From positions 4,323,882 through 4,387,881 of the forward strand of contig OX442420.1 of NCBI GenBank assembly GCA_949361645.1: a stretch of 64,000 bases of DNA. The letters are read 5' to 3'. The notes beneath the pieces were generated by a model, which was not told the DNA's origin, ran no database searches, and worked only from the letters and a program-made list of their open reading frames with translations. The position numbers were made by a program, and so were the translations under genes. Shown one piece after another: positions 37,160 through 51,020 of this stretch (within the stretch, counting starts at the first letter, position 1; each line of letters begins with the position of its first letter). Origin of the DNA: Spongilla lacustris (taxonomy: Eukaryota > Porifera > Demospongiae > Spongillida > Spongillidae).

Positions 37160-39380
37160 AATTAGGTTTCCTTGACCTGTTTTCCCCTAACTGCCATAAG
37201 TCTCCAATGAAATGGTTTAATGGTTATTGGATTGGAATTTTGCTGCAAGAGCTGCTACACTCCATTAAGCTTGACTCCCCCATGCAAGATAGCAGAGGTG
37301 AATGGAGATATCATAAACTGTGATATTCGTAGGAATTGACCAGCTGATGTGCTCATGGCAGGGTGGGATATGCGTGGGATCACCAGTCATTTAAAAGGAG
37401 TGGTCGTATATCTTTGCCACCAAATAGGTTCTCGAAAAGAGAGTGTTGAACTATGGACACATTATAGGTGTAATTATTATGCATATCATGTTGTAATAAT
37501 GCATGTGATTTATGGTGATAACTGATTAGAGTTCTGGGCATAATGCCACAACTAGGACCTAACAGAGGTGTCCAAACCAAGTCATCGTAATGGCAATATG
37601 TAGGCTAAGACCTTCTAAGAGATCATGGAAACAAGAAAGGATGCCTACATGTAGTTCGTGAGAGGGGCTGTTCTTGAGGAACAGAGTTAAGAGATGGTTG
37701 TGCGCATGAATAGATGACAATAAAAAACAAAGAAACTAGCATTGTCATTAGGTGATGATGCAGAGGAATTGAATACCTCAATTATCTGATCAGGCAAGGT
37801 GGTTTCTGGAATGTGATGTGAAGCCTGAGCTCAAGGAGCACAAGGATTCATTGAGGAAGAGTGGGCACTAAAAGGCTTAAGCCACCTCAACTCAACTTTG
37901 TTTTCCAAACTTGCTAATTATCATGTGTGAAACAGTTAACTGGTAATTAACATCAGAAGAATTCACAGACCAGCAAAATATTGAAAAGAATTTAAGCACA
38001 GCCAGGTCTCAGAATGCTACATTAGAGTTGTCTGAACTACTGCTGAATGTTCATCAAAGTATAGCTATGATTGGTATCATGTCACTGGTATATCCATTAA
38101 TTTATTATAGAACATCATTCATCTGCACACAAATTATACCGCTTTGCAGTATTTTTTCCTTCGTATCTTTGTTCATGATGGGCTATCTGCTCAATCACGG
38201 GGTCATTAAAGTAGGAGCTCCATCCTGACACAACCCCCCCCCCCCCCCCCCCCTGCAGCTCGTTGTACTCCTGATCCAATAATGTTCTAGCTCATTAGTG
38301 CTTTCCATAGCCTCGTGTTGCTTGGTTTATTGCTCCTCTATCTTTTGAACTATTATGGCCTTTTACCCATGACATGTAGTTGCCTGGTATAGTTAGCATC
38401 TTCATGTAAGGGGAGCATGCAATTGGCCTGAAAACAATTTGCATAGATAAAAATCAAGTTCATGTAAATATGACACTTAGCAAATTTGCCTAGCTGTTGG
38501 TGTCAACTCATGAATGTGCTAAATTTACATGTCTTTAAATTCATGATAACATGATATCCTTTTTTGCCAACTTCAGTACAAACTTTAACAAGTGCTACGA
38601 TTGCAATAATATGTATGTTCAAATTCCTTAAGCAAACATCGGTCTTTTATAATTGATGTACTTCATACTAAATGGACAGTAAACAATAGGCTTGGGCAAA
38701 TAAGTCATATTATATGGGTAACAGCTAGATCAGATGCATACTGAGGTATAGTCCTCAGCCTTAAACTGTGTGTGATGCACTTCTGATCAAGCTAAGCATG
38801 CAGTTGTATAGTTCATATATATTATGAAGGCAACTTATGCAGGATTAGAATATAAAATGTCTGAATGATAAGGAAAAATGAAGAATAAAAACCCATCCTT
38901 AAAAAATACACCTAATGGAACAATATATTTTCTTTCTGCTAAAAAGTTTGTATGTTTAAAGATCTGGAATACTGAAAAACAAATTGTTTTTTTTTTTAAA
39001 CATGAAACATCCTATATAAATTTAACACTTTTTGTACCAGCTGTTTACATCATGGAGGGGCTGGGAGTGTTTGACTCGGCTTGTTCATTTCATATAGCTA
39101 CTTAATACTGGAGCAGGAACTGGGGACCGGCGTCATTGATCTATTAATGATTACTCAAATGCATAGATAGTGACTTTAATCTTTTTTTGTGTAGTAAGTG
39201 CAATGATTTGAGAAGGAGGCTTATAGTACAACTATATAATGCGTGAACCCACAGTAAATTATACATGTATATGCAGTACTTGAATTGGGTGACATCGATA
39301 CATGTACATGTACATGTACAATTGTACATAATATATCGTACACATCTGGTACCCAAAGTGTTAAAACCATGATAGTCAGC
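37160..39380. other. No recognisable gene
   Basis: Includes a 20-C run (38234-38253) and short frames. I could not assign exons or element ends. Confidence 0.45.
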
Positions 39381-39390
39381 ATTATAATCG

Positions 39391-39717
39391 TATAGAGCTC
39401 TTTCATGATCACATGACACGTGGGCTTTAATTACGTTAACTGCTTTATTGTCCTCCATCTTGGTGCTAGGTTTAATATATGGGCTTATGCTTGGTTTTTG
39501 GTACTTTTTGATACTAGTAAGTTACATCATGGACTAACGCTCCGAGGGTACAAGTAAAAATCGTATGTTAATGTGTTAGAGCACAATAATATACGTCTAA
39601 ACGACACTCTGAACTGCCTAATGTAACCACCAAAACCAAACATAGTAAACGGGCACCAATATGGCGGACTAATTAGACGATGAATGCTATTAAATCACGC
39701 GATGAAAGAGCTCTATA
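39391..39717. mobile_element. MITE with TATAGAGCTCTTTCAT termini
   Basis: TATAGAGCTCTTTCATGATC and GATGAAAGAGCTCTATA are inverted ends, with further pairing (CACATGA / TCACGCG; CTTGGTGCTAGG / CACCAATATGG). It lies about 380 bp upstream of the NIDO-EGF gene, so it may lie in that gene's regulatory region. Confidence 0.7.
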
Positions 39718-40101
39718 CCGCCATTGCCGACAAAAACTCATATGGAGGATCCTGGATACCAGACTGTTTATATATATATGAAAATAAATTCATATCTTAT
39801 TAAGACTCTGGTACCTGATTGGCGGAGCTATAATGTCATTCATACAACGTAGTCATGCTTGTCGAGTCACGCCCACGACTTTAACATAGCTTTTAGATTA
39901 TCTAGTACCCAAAGGCAACACCTCTGCGGCTAACGTGGTATTAGTGACTGGCTGCAATAGTGAGTAGCGACGCCGAACAGAGTGGTGCTATGCTGCGCTG
40001 TTTATTTATCTACCTCCAAGTAAGTCTGTTCTGCTTTACTTTAGTTACATTATTGTATATTTTCTGTTTATATTCTCAGCGTCTTTGTCAACGTTGAGGG
40101 C

Positions 40102-43100
40102 ATGCCTAACATTGAAGGGAACATAATCTGCTTCGCAGTTTTGACCTTTGCAATCGGAGATGCAATTCCCGTGACTTCCTTTTACAGTTTTGGGCCAATG
40201 GCTGGTGATTCACAGTTGGGTCCAACAGATGACGAACCAACACCACCTATTCAAACGCCTACTGCATTTTGGTTTTATAACTCGCCTTATAGCATTCTAT
40301 ATGTAAGTTTTAATTTTGCAAGTGAGTTTGTGCATAAAGGAATGAGTTTTAAAAAATAAAACCCGGCAACAACCACAGGCACAGCAGACTGTAGATGAAC
40401 ATGCAGGTGCATGCTTGTACAAACATGCATGTTCTTGCCAATTCAAAAGATAAGATGGGGTAGAGTTTGGAAAGAAAAACCATTAAAGACGATAGCAACG
40501 ACTAGAAATGTATTGTAGATAGTTTGGTCGCCACCATCGAGCGGCAGGGGTGAAAAATCAGCAATGGAAATTCATTTTTGTGGAAAACTAGTAAAAAGCA
40601 ATGGATAAGGTATTCTAAGTGTAGTTATTGCGGTGGTGTAAAACCAAATACCTCTAAATCTGGGCGCTTTAAGTTTCACTTAATATTGACATCAATTTCC
40701 TTTGCAGGTGAATAACAATGGAATATTGTCATTTACCAGCACGTATACAGATTTCACTGCACAACCTTTTCCTCTGCAAGGTGTTGCCCTTGTGGCACCA
40801 TACTGGGCAGATGTTGACACTCGCTCTGCTGGTTCAGGTTTAGTTTGGTATAGAATTACTCAAAATGCTACCCTGCTTGCAAGAGCAAAACATGATATTC
40901 CAATACTATTAACAACAGCAGACTTCACACCTCAATGGTTGTTCATAGCCACATGGGACCATGTGGGATATTATTATCTGCATTCTGACAAGGTACTGTT
41001 AGACTGAGTTTTTAAAATAATTAATCTATTTATGTATGCATAAAAAATTGGTAATAAGAATTGCCACACACCTTATCTGCCACCCACCCCTCAACCATCA
41101 AAAGGTCCCTTCAAAAATTATACAACTGGCACTCAATTTTTTCGTATATTCTTGGATTTGCTTGTATTTTAATATGGGTGTACTTTCCAAGTTGTAGAAA
41201 CTCTAAATACTGAAAGTAACCTGCATGCTGGTTGCCAAGGTGCCATATACAATGCATGTATAACATGACCAATCATATTAAATTTCTACTTACTACAGTA
41301 TCTAACTCCTTTTAGACAAAAGGATATTGTACGAATAATCATCTAATTCCCTGCAGACTGACACATTCCAGTGTGTGCTGATCACAGATGGGCACCAGTC
41401 ATTTGTGATGTTCCTGTATGCTGATGGCTTGATTCAGTGGACAACCGGTGATAGTTCTGGTGGTATTGGAGGACTTGGAGGAACACCAGCACAGGTTGGC
41501 TTCAATGCTGGAGATGGAACAAACTATGCAGTGGTTCCCAGCTCACAAACACCAGCAATTATTAACATTACCTTCACAAGCAATGTTGGGGTATTAGGAC
41601 TTCTGATTTACAGAGTAAATGGTGAAATAGAATCAACCAGTATTTCAGGTTAGAAACTGAAATAGAAAATTTGTTAAATCTATGCAATGCATGTGCAATG
41701 TCTTAAATACAAATTACAAGTTGCAAATAATAATGCAGTATCCTTAAGAATTGAATTATTATATATGAAACCTCACAATACATGTTAAATTAAAAAAAAA
41801 AGTAATAATCAATATAAAGTACACAAAACACAAACAACTACTTGCATAGATAACTGTCCTGTAGGGTTGATTGGGGGTAGGAGTGGACCAAGATTGATCG
41901 AGCATTAGCTCTAATCAATAACAAGCTGAGGCAGACATATAGCTCAGCTACCACCATAAACTTGGGGGTGTTACCATGAATGGCTAACTGCAAAGCCACC
42001 TGCGAGAAGGCCTTTAATGCCTCTGGTTCCCAGGCCCCATTGTTCTCCACTGCCAATGGTACACATCCCCAGCCCAACTAGCATCCTTTATTATAATATG
42101 ACGAATTTTGCTTCAGTCAAACTATACTGCACAGCCTTCAGAAGTTAAATTTATGATAGATGGATTGTGCTTTTGCAGTATGAATATATGCAACTCTGCT
42201 GACAGACTTCTTTCTATTATGAAAGATTTGCTCTTTTGGCATTCACTTGTCCAGCATGGAAGGAAATCTTTATTTACCTTTGACATACAAATATGTTGTT
42301 CATTTTCAAATATGCCTTTTGAAATTCCAATGCAAATAACCTTTATGTGCCTCTAAGCATGGAGGTAAGGTTATGGTGTGCCACAGTCCTGAGAACAGCA
42401 AATGCATGAGAAAATACTGAAGTGCCAGTTTGGCAGCAACACTGCAGCAGTGACAAGTACATGTACATGCACTATTTTTTGATGCGTTAATGTTTTGTGA
42501 GCCTGCAGTTTCAGTACTTGTATGCTAGGAATTATGTATCCACTGACAATGACACATTCTACGTGCACAATATGTAGAGGAAATATTTCCTTTCAGCTTG
42601 AATTTTTTATAGTGGTTGTTAAAGATGAATGTGTCTTAAGATCTATTTATCAATAAGAGAACAAGGTGTAGCAGTACTCTTGTACATATAATCCAAATTC
42701 ATACCACCTTATATGGAATATGGTAGGTGTTAGATTATTTCAAGACATCATTTAGGAGTCAAACCATTCATAATGAAATAATTATATATTTGTTTCAACT
42801 CACAGATGTAAACAGTTGTTATACCATTTGTCAACAAAACTGTTCAACTGCCAATGGAAGCTTTTACTGTAGCTGCAGTATTGGCTATGAGCTTGGTGCT
42901 AACCAGAAGAATTGTACTGGTAAATGATTGGAATTTATAAGCACCAGAATAATTTGATTTTGCCTAAAATGCAGATATTGATGAATGTTCCACAATTAGT
43001 GGCCTAGGTCCATGTCAACAAAACTGTACAAATACTATTGGATCATACTTCTGCAGTTGTAGTTCAGGATATATTCTTGGAACCAATCAAAGCTCATGCA

Positions 43101-46100
43101 TTGGTAAGGTATTTTATTATGCATTGAGAATGGATTGCGATGATCAATGCACGATCATTTTGTCTCCACATCCAGACATTGATGAATGCATCCCTAATGA
43201 TGGTTTAGGTCCATGTCAACAAAACTGTACTAACACTATTGGATCATACTTCTGCAGCTGTAGTTCAGGATACATGTTTGGAGCTACTCAATCTATGTGT
43301 ATTGGTAAGGTATTCCAATGTAGACTGTAGGATAATATTAAACATGCTGTATGTAGATATTGATGAATGCTCCACTAATGATGGCCTTGGTTCATGTCAA
43401 CAAAACTGTACCAACACTATTGGATCATACTTCTGCAGCTGTAGTTCAGGATACATGTTTGGAGCTAATCAATCTATGTGTATTGGTAAGGTATTCCAAT
43501 GTAGACTGTAGGATAATATTAAACATGCTGTATGTAGATATTGATGAATGCTCCACTAATGATGGCCTTGGTTCATGTCAACAAAACTGTACCAACACTA
43601 TTGGATCATACTTCTGCAGCTGTAGTTCAGGATACACTCTTGGAGATAATCAAAGTTCATGTATTGGTAAGGTGTTTCATTGTGCATTGGGAGTAGATTC
43701 TGTATATAGGCTAAGTGTGTGATGATCAATGCACGATCATTGGGTCTCCACATTCAGACATTGATGAATGCATCCCTATAATGGTGGTTTGGGTCCATGT
43801 CAACAAAACGGATAATATTAAACATACTGTATTCAATACAGATATTGATGAATGCTCCACTAACGGTGGTCTTGGTCTATGTCAGCAAAACTGTACCAAC
43901 ACTATTGGATCATACTTCTGCAGCTGTAATTCAGGATACACTCTTGGAGATAATCAAAGTTCATGTATTGGTAAGATATTGGCTACGTGTGTGATGATCA
44001 ATGCACGATAAATTTTTTCTCCACGTACAGACACTGATGAATGCATCCCTAATGGTGGTTTAGGTCCATGTCAACAAAACTGTACAAACACTATTGGATC
44101 ATACTTCTGCAGCTGTAGTTTAGGATACATTCTTGGAACTAATCAAAGTTCATGCATTGGTAAGGTATTTCATTGTGCATTGGAAATTGATTCTGTATAT
44201 TGTCTAAGTGTTTGATGATCAATGCACAATTATTGGGTTCCACATCCAGACATTGATGAATGCATCCCTAATTGTGGTTTGGGTCCATGTCAACAAAATT
44301 GTACAAACACGATTGGATCATACTTCTGCAGCTGTAGTTCAGGGTACAATTTTGTAGCAAATGAATCTGTGTGTATTGGTAAGGTACCCCAAATTGAATG
44401 TAGAGTGTTTGATACTATTAACATACTGTATATAATACAGATATTGATGAATGCTCCACTAACGGTGGTTTGGGTCCATGTCAACAAAATTGTACCAACA
44501 CTATTGGATCATACTTCTGCAGCTGTAGTTCAGGATACATTATTGGAACCAATCAAAGTTCATGCATTGGTAAGGTATTGGATTCTGTATTTTCAAAGTG
44601 TGTGATGACCAATGCACAATTATTGGGTATCGATATCCAGACATTGATGAATGCATAGCTAATGGTGTGTTGGGTCCATGTCAACAAAACTGTACCAACA
44701 CTATCGGATCATACTTCTGCAACTGTAGTTCAGGGTGCATTTTTGGAACAAATGAATCTGTGTGTATTGGTAAGATATCCCAATGTAGAGTGTTGGATAC
44801 TATTAAACATACTGTATATGATACAGATATTGATGAATGTTCCAATACTGATGGCCTTGGTCCATGTCAACAAAACTCTACCAACACTATTGGATCATAC
44901 TTCTGCATGCAGCACATATCCATTATACAGAGAATGGATATGTGCTTGCCACTAATAGAAGAGATTGTAATGGTACATTGAAAATGTTAAAATAAGTAAT
45001 TATAAGCTGTCACACTACATGGTATATTCAGATATCAATGAATGTTTGGCAAATGGAGGACTTGGTCCATGCCAACAAAACTGTACCAACACTATTGGAT
45101 CATAATTCTGCAGCTGTAGTTTAGGATACTCTCTTGGAGCTAATCAATCTGTTTGTATTGGTAAGGTACTCCAATGTAGTATGAATGATAATATTAATGA
45201 TTCTGTATAATTATGGTTCTGTATAGTTATTACATATATAATTATAATTATAATTTTTATTATTATTATAATACAGATATTGATGAATGTTCCACTAATG
45301 GTGGCCTTGGGCCATGTCAACAAAACTGTACCAATGCTATTGGATCATACCTTTGCAGCTGTAATTCAGGATATATTCTTGGAGCCAATCAGAGTTCATG
45401 TATTGGTAAGGTATTTCATTGTGTATTCTGCTTATTGGCTAAATAACTGTCGAGCTTGTGATGCCTATAATTCACAGACATTGTGTCTACACATCCAGAT
45501 CTTGATGAATGCATTCCTAATGGTGGTTTAGGTCTATGCCAACAAATTTGTACCAACACTATTGGATCATACTTGTGCAGCTGTACTAATGGATATAGGC
45601 TTGCCACTAATAGAAGAGATTGCAATGGTAAAGTGTAAACAATGAAATCAATAATTACGTGTTGTCATATTTCATATTTGTACAAATATCAATGAATGTT
45701 TTCCAAACGGAGGACTTGGTCCATGCAAACATTTGTGTATTAACACCAATGGGCCAATGTAGACATTATCATGGAAACTGTTGGTTAAATGTGTACGTGC
45801 ACCATTTAGAAAGGGGAAAAATGTTTGATCACAATGTATATATACACATGCAGATATATTTTTAAACAAATGCTATTTTGTGGCTGGGGTCCATGCAAAG
45901 GAACCTGTACCTGCAATGCATGTAGGATTTACCTGCAGAGGTAATCAAAATTTGGATATTTTGGTAATGAAACGCAATGATTGGCAGGGACTAGAGTTAA
46001 CAAGGTACAAGTGTCAAAAAAGCAATGAAAGAAGGCTATTGGTAAGGTAAAATGAATTAGCACTTTTTTAGATGTGGGCTAATATAGGTTTTCATTTCTC

Positions 46101-48297
46101 TGTATCATTCTAGTACCTTGTTTCCTTGCTCCTTACACCTTCAAAACCTAGACAATTCCTCCATAGGGAATATTTTGTGATAACAAGGCATATGGTCATT
46201 GGACTTTTACTTTGTGCAGTTTTATATCTGATACCAACATGTACTCAGCAGATAAATTCAAAGCTATTGGTATGCTTGCCATTGGTGGAAGGGATTGTAA
46301 TGGTGAACGTATACAATACCATTGCTAAACAGGTAGATATGTTTGGTAAATGAACTGGCTACAGTGCTGTTTTGTGCTTCTGATATATTTGTAACGTTGT
46401 TGTCCATTACCTTTACCATACAGACACCAGCGGATCTACCTCAATCAATCAACCTGACAGTTGTAACAGCTTCTGCCTAAATGAAACAGAGGGTTCATTT
46501 CATTGTAGTGAACAGGTTGCATTCATACCAGCAGGTGATCCCTCAACACCTGTATGTACACTGTACTGCACATGAATTATAGCATTAGTTAAATATAATA
46601 GTCAGGTAATGTACTTTATTGTTGTTCCAGCAGCTGCAGTTGCATGCGAACTAATTTTTAAACTTATGTATCAGAATCATGCATTCTCATAATTTAACTT
46701 CTCATGATTTTTAAACAGGTGCACTGAAAGTGCAGGATAGAAGATAGATACATTATGTAGTAAATAAATATATACATGCTACTCAATATTGTGTAACACC
46801 TTGCAATTTGGTAACTGCATTCTAATACATGGATAAGGAATTTGAAGAAGAGTATATTTATAGGTGACATTTGCAATAGCAGCCTGAATTCAGCTATGTG
46901 TCTTAAGTGTCCTTGTATGAATGGTGGACTCTGCAAGGTGAGGTACATTACTTTTTTTTTTCAATGCAGAAAGGTTGTAAGGGCAGGGGGGGAGGAGGTC
47001 AGCCAAATTTTCATCTATTGATATAAACATTTCATCACCGTGTTTGTATCAATAGAAGCTGCCCATACTTGCCCATTACTTGTATGTACATGTAAGGCTT
47101 GGTTTAGAAAAAACCGGTTGTAACAGGTTATTAAAATAACAAAAGCCGGTCGGTAAGGTGATTGTTTAAAAAATAACCGGTCGGTTAAGGTTGTTCGTTT
47201 TAAAATAACCGGTAATTTCCGGTTTAAAAATTTATTTAAGCATATATAATCGAAGCTAAACCAGCGCTTTGCTAGTCGGGCGGGCCCTACTATGGCGTTT
47301 GGGTGACAATTAAGCCTATACCAAGATTTGTTCTGCTGCAACGGAGAGTGCAGTCCAATCGGATTATATTGCAGCGGGTTCATTTATTACCCAATTAGCG
47401 GCTGTTGTGAGACTAGCGACTAGCATATAAACGATATTCACAACAAAATTCCTGGACAAATTTTGGTATAGGCTTTTCACCCGAATACCCGACCAAACGC
47501 GGTAGTAAACCCGCCTGACTAGCACTTTGCCACATGGCAAGTAAGATGATATGGTCCACGGCGTACTAGTTCCTAATCACGTCGCTGATCTCGCCGCGTA
47601 CGACATGCTGTGCGCGCGTAGTCACCGTTAGGGTGAATACAGGAGTTGTTGTTATAATTATATAATAAAGATTAGTTGCTATAAATATGTACCACGTGAG
47701 ATGGATCCCTGCCTTCTTCTCAGACCGTTGTTCGCTCTCGTCCGCTTATTGTATTCTCGTGCCCAGCTCTATTGCAAATTAAAATACCAACCGGTCGGTT
47801 GAGGTTGTTCAAAGTTTCTAACAACCGGTTGAAGCGGTTATTTAGCCAAAATAGAACCAGTTGGGGCGGTTATTGGATTCTCGCAATCGGTTAACCATCG
47901 GTTAACCGGTTAACCGGAGCTCCGGAACAACCGGTTTCAAGCCTTACGTGTATTATAATTTAGACTTATTTGTGTACATTTTTCTAGCATTTTGCTTTGC
48001 TATAATTTGCAGGTGTGCTCTTACAATGGAAGTATTACTTATTACATTTGCCAGTGCCCCACACAAAGCTCTGGCCAGTACTGTGAAAATAAAGGTTTAT
48101 AAATAATATTGATATCTATGTTCTGTCCTTATATGCATCGGTTTCATTACTCTACAGACAACTTGTGTACCCTGCTACCAACAGTTATAATACCAACAAC
48201 AGTGCTTGCTTTTCTGTTGTACATATTTTGTGTCATGATGATTTTAATTTCAAGGCTTAGAAGAAAAATAAAAGGTACCACTTATACTGATTTATAG
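40102..48297 (+). CDS. NIDO-domain, multi-EGF type I membrane protein
   Basis: Exon 1 (40102-40302) starts ATG with a signal-like [13 protein letters not shown], then [19 protein letters not shown]; a 5' exon with an ATG at 39990 is possible but out of phase. Exons 40708-40992 and 41357-41648 complete a NIDO domain: [53 protein letters not shown] cassettes, each a phase 1-1 exon of mostly 129 bp, follow: 42806-42919, 42975-43103, 43176-43304, 43357-43485, 43538-43666, 43842-43970, 44031-44159, 44250-44378, 44441-44569, 44641-44769, 45277-45405, 45499-45627, plus broken ones. Most carry DIDEC, so probably bind calcium. Exons 46424-46555, 46864-46937 and 48013-48094 form two further Cys-rich EGF-like units. 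The last exon 48158-48297 encodes [20 protein letters not shown], a basic stop-transfer RLRRKIK and a short tail. Likely a cell-surface adhesion or matrix receptor; partners unknown. Confidence 0.9.
41838..42077 (-). pseudogene. Retrotransposon reverse-transcriptase C-terminal fragment
   Basis: The minus strand encodes [20 protein letters not shown], then [17 protein letters not shown] and [12 protein letters not shown]. The pattern PL..E..G.WG.EA...F ... R.N..L.RANAR.IL is a familiar tail of invertebrate retrotransposon proteins. It sits in the intron between the NIDO and first EGF exons, opposite to the gene. Confidence 0.6.
43309..43670 (+). repeat. 181-bp exon-plus-intron tandem duplication in the EGF array
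   Basis: The segment containing intron and EGF exon 4 recurs with period 181 as intron and EGF exon 5. Identity is complete from TATTCCAATGTAGACTGTAG through the exon as far as GTAGTTCAGGATACA. This is a very recent duplication or gene conversion. Confidence 0.9.
43758..43809 (+). pseudogene. Truncated EGF exon (cassette 6)
   Basis: After TTCAG it reads ACATTGATGAATGCATCCC as in neighbours, then a 2-bp insertion (CCCTATAATGG against CCCTAATGG) shifts frame. The exon stops at CAACAAAAC, fused directly to the next intron. No donor is present; it should be skipped. Confidence 0.85.
44827..44972 (+). pseudogene. Frameshifted EGF exon (cassette 12)
   Basis: It is 146 bp instead of 129. The first half reads [20 protein letters not shown] (third Cys to Ser). 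A 17-bp excess then shifts the second half, which in another frame is [14 protein letters not shown] as in cassette 15. Including it would break the reading frame. Confidence 0.8.
45032..45160 (+). pseudogene. EGF exon with nonsense codon (cassette 13)
   Basis: Length and splice sites are normal, but GGATCATACTTC of the other copies is GGATCATAATTC here, changing Tyr (TAC) to TAA. Because it is phase 1-1, skipping it leaves the protein in frame. Confidence 0.88.
45686..45762 (+). pseudogene. EGF exon remnant with lost acceptor (cassette 16)
   Basis: [14 protein letters not shown] is readable, but the acceptor CAG is CAA and a stop follows NTNGPM. A further faint remnant follows at about 45870-45935. 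Confidence 0.75.
46005..46175. mobile_element. Degenerate family A MITE fragment
   Basis: GGGCTAATATAGGTTTTCAT, CTTGTTTCCTTGCTCCTTAC, ACCTTCAAAACCTA and AGGGAATATTTTGTG follow the right arm of the copy at 26303 with many changes. It lies in an intron after the EGF array. A weaker trace lies at about 5230-5320. Confidence 0.5.
47093..47946. mobile_element. 854-bp non-autonomous element with CCGGTT-rich ends
   Basis: The left end is TAAGGCTTGGTTTAGAAAAA then ACCGGTTGT; the right end reverse complements to TAAGGCTTGAAACCGGTTGT. Multiple AACCGGT motifs lie subterminally on both sides. Inserted in the intron that splits an EGF-like unit of the NIDO-EGF gene. Flanks ACATGT and ACGTGT may be a diverged short target duplication. 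Confidence 0.75.
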
Positions 48298-48299
48298 TA

Positions 48300-49960
48300 A
48301 TGATAGTGCAATGAAGCAAAGATCAGTTTCTGTTCAATTGCACTTTAGAAATCAATAGCATAGGATGGTAGAATAAGTTAGCAAAGGCAGAGCCATAATC
48401 CCTGCTGCTTGCAATCTAATCTATCCCTATCACATAGGAAAGAGCAAAACTGACTTCACTTATGTGAAAGAAATGGATATGCATCAAGAAACAAACAATC
48501 AATGTGATCATGAAAGTGCTTATATTTGGTGATAAAAGACCAGAATTACGCATTTGAAGATCAGACTGAAGCCACCAATGAGAAGTATATTCATGTTCAG
48601 ATCAAGACGTATATATTTATGTGAAAGCCAGTGCTGCAAATTCACTGTATGATGGATGTTATGTGCAAATATTTATGCTTGAGTCACGGTAGGAATGTGA
48701 AAGCTGCATGTCCAAAAATTATAATCACGACTCATTGTTCAAATGTGTATTAGTAGTAGACACATAAGTAATGCAATATACACAAAATGATCATATTGCA
48801 TCAATGTCAGTAACTTGCAATGATATCTTGCAAGGATAGCCCTGGCATTTGCTCACACCAGTATGTTTCTGAGCCTGCCATATAGATCTCGCATTAATAT
48901 ATTATTATTATTACTATTATACATGTACACATCATTACACCTATTACAAAACATGGTTTACTTATGATGTTAGATGACACACTACGTGCTAGAAACACTT
49001 TGCATCTGATCTAACTATAGTGCAAGGTCTCCATACATTGTAGACAGGACAAATGATATTGTGCGTCTCAATTGGATGGATAAACAGGATGCCCAATTTT
49101 GAAAAGAAGTCCTATTACAATTTGTCTTCATGCTCCATAAGACTCTACACTATTGGCATTCAATTCTATCAGAGTTCGTCACAAATAGCTCCGTTTTTTT
49201 CTAACTTTCTCTGCTCAGTAGCAGCTCCTGCTGATTTGCACGTAACTGCAGCTGTGTCTTGGCGCATGAGTGCGATCCCTTATGTTGGCCCCACCTGGGA
49301 AGGCAGGATGGCCTCTAGCATACTTGTGTGTTTCACTACATGTACCTTAAACTCTATTTCACTGAGAAAGACAAAATTTGGATGTTTGAGGTGTTGTACA
49401 TGAATATATGGTATTCATTAAGTATAGTCAAACAAGTTAACCCATCTCTGCACACACCTGTGGTACATGTTCTATCTGCCACTTCATTCTCATACCCTTA
49501 GCTATACATGTATATCTACATTACAATGTACACCTATAGTCTTGTCAATGGTGTGTGAACAAGATGCAAGGTTTAGCTCATCATGTATAACTTTCCTTTT
49601 AGATTACTACAATTAAATTCAGTCTCTGTGTCTATGTGTATATGCACTAAGGTGTTTTAATGAATGGTAGGGAGGTGTGATGATGGGAGGGGTATATAAG
49701 TGGTGTGATGGTAAGGAGTACATGTAAGTAGGGAGGGGTGTCATGATAGGTAGGTGTGATGGTAGGAGGGTGTGATATAGTAGGGTGTGATGATTGGAGG
49801 GGTGCAAGTGGTAGGAAGTTAGTAGGGAAGGGTGTGATGGTACATTGTAGGAAGTTAGGAAGGGGTGTGATTGTAGGGAGGGTGTGAAGATAAGGAGGGG
49901 TGTGATGATGTGTGTGATGTTAGGGAGGAGGGAGTGCCTTGTTCACAGCAGTGGGGCCCA
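48300..49960. other. 3' flank of the NIDO-EGF gene; GT-rich degenerate repeat
   Basis: No gene was recognised. From 49660 to 49930 runs a degenerate repeat of GGGAGGTGTGATGAT-like units, then a poly-G tract at about 49966-49982. Confidence 0.5.
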
Positions 49961-50013
49961 TCGGAGGGGGGGGGGGGGGGGGTCTGCCCCCCGCCCATTC
50001 TACAATCCCATAA

Positions 50014-50126
50014 TGTAGCGCTTTATCGCGTAACCTTATAGCATTCGTTTATATATTATCTCTGCTTTTGCCCATACTTCGATTGTATAGACGATTGCTA
50101 TAACGTCACGCGATAAAAGTGCTACG
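50014..50126. mobile_element. Small hairpin MITE
   Basis: TAGCGCTTTATCGCGTAACC..TATAGCATTCG pairs with CGATTGCTATAACGTCACGC..GATAAAAGTGCTA, arms of about 33 bp. It shares the TCACGCGATRAAA subterminal motif with elements at 39.4 and 53.2 kb. Poly-G and poly-C tracts flank it on both sides (49966; 50239), perhaps marking a larger host element. Confidence 0.65.
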
Positions 50127-51020
50127 TGTACTTGGCCCTGACCGGTTCGCATGTATATCATAATGTACGTAGAACTATATCTTAACTCTGTTATCTCTGC
50201 GGTTACATAAATTCACGTGTACACACAGGAGCGGGGCACGGCCCCCCCCCCCCCCCCCCCCCCCTCCCAACTTGGAACCACTACTGGTTTTCCGATCCAT
50301 AACTTTCAGCAGGATTAATCAAATCGCTTCAAATTAAATTTGGTTTCTAGGGAGAGAGGTGCCTTAGCTATTGCATAGATAATATATAGTCGATTATAGA
50401 TATTATCTCTGGCTACTGCATGGATTGTTCTGTTCGTTTATTTTTATGTCATAGAGATATACTTGCATTTGACGTGCACGTTTTCCCGCTTGATTCGCGC
50501 CGATGTTATAATCACCGCCTCCCGGGCCCCATACCATTTGCCCAAATTATTGGCGCGCGAAAACGTGCACGTAGTTTGTTCAACTCTATCTCCGTAGTGG
50601 GATGATATTAACGAATCCATTGAGCTAAAGGTCATCTCTATCTACAAACCGAATTTGAAGCCGCGATGTGATCACTCCTGCCAAAATTTCTAGCAGCTTT
50701 GAACCACGTGGGATATCGGACATTATAATACTGGCACGTAGCTATTTTAAGACCCTAAAATGTTATTTGCCATAGAAAATGGTGTAGCATCAAGTGGTGA
50801 AAATAGGAAGTGGATAGCATTTACCGTTCGTATAAGTTAATTATAGCGATTCAAACACAAGGAATATGCGAAGTATCGTTATACTGAACCACTATTATTA
50901 ATAGTACTTATTCTGCTTGACAATTTACCCTCTAAAAAGTTTAAAAGTCACTAATGCACTCATTCAGTCAAATTTAAACAGTTAGATGCGTTAATTCTAC
51001 AGCAGATTTAGAAATCCCCT

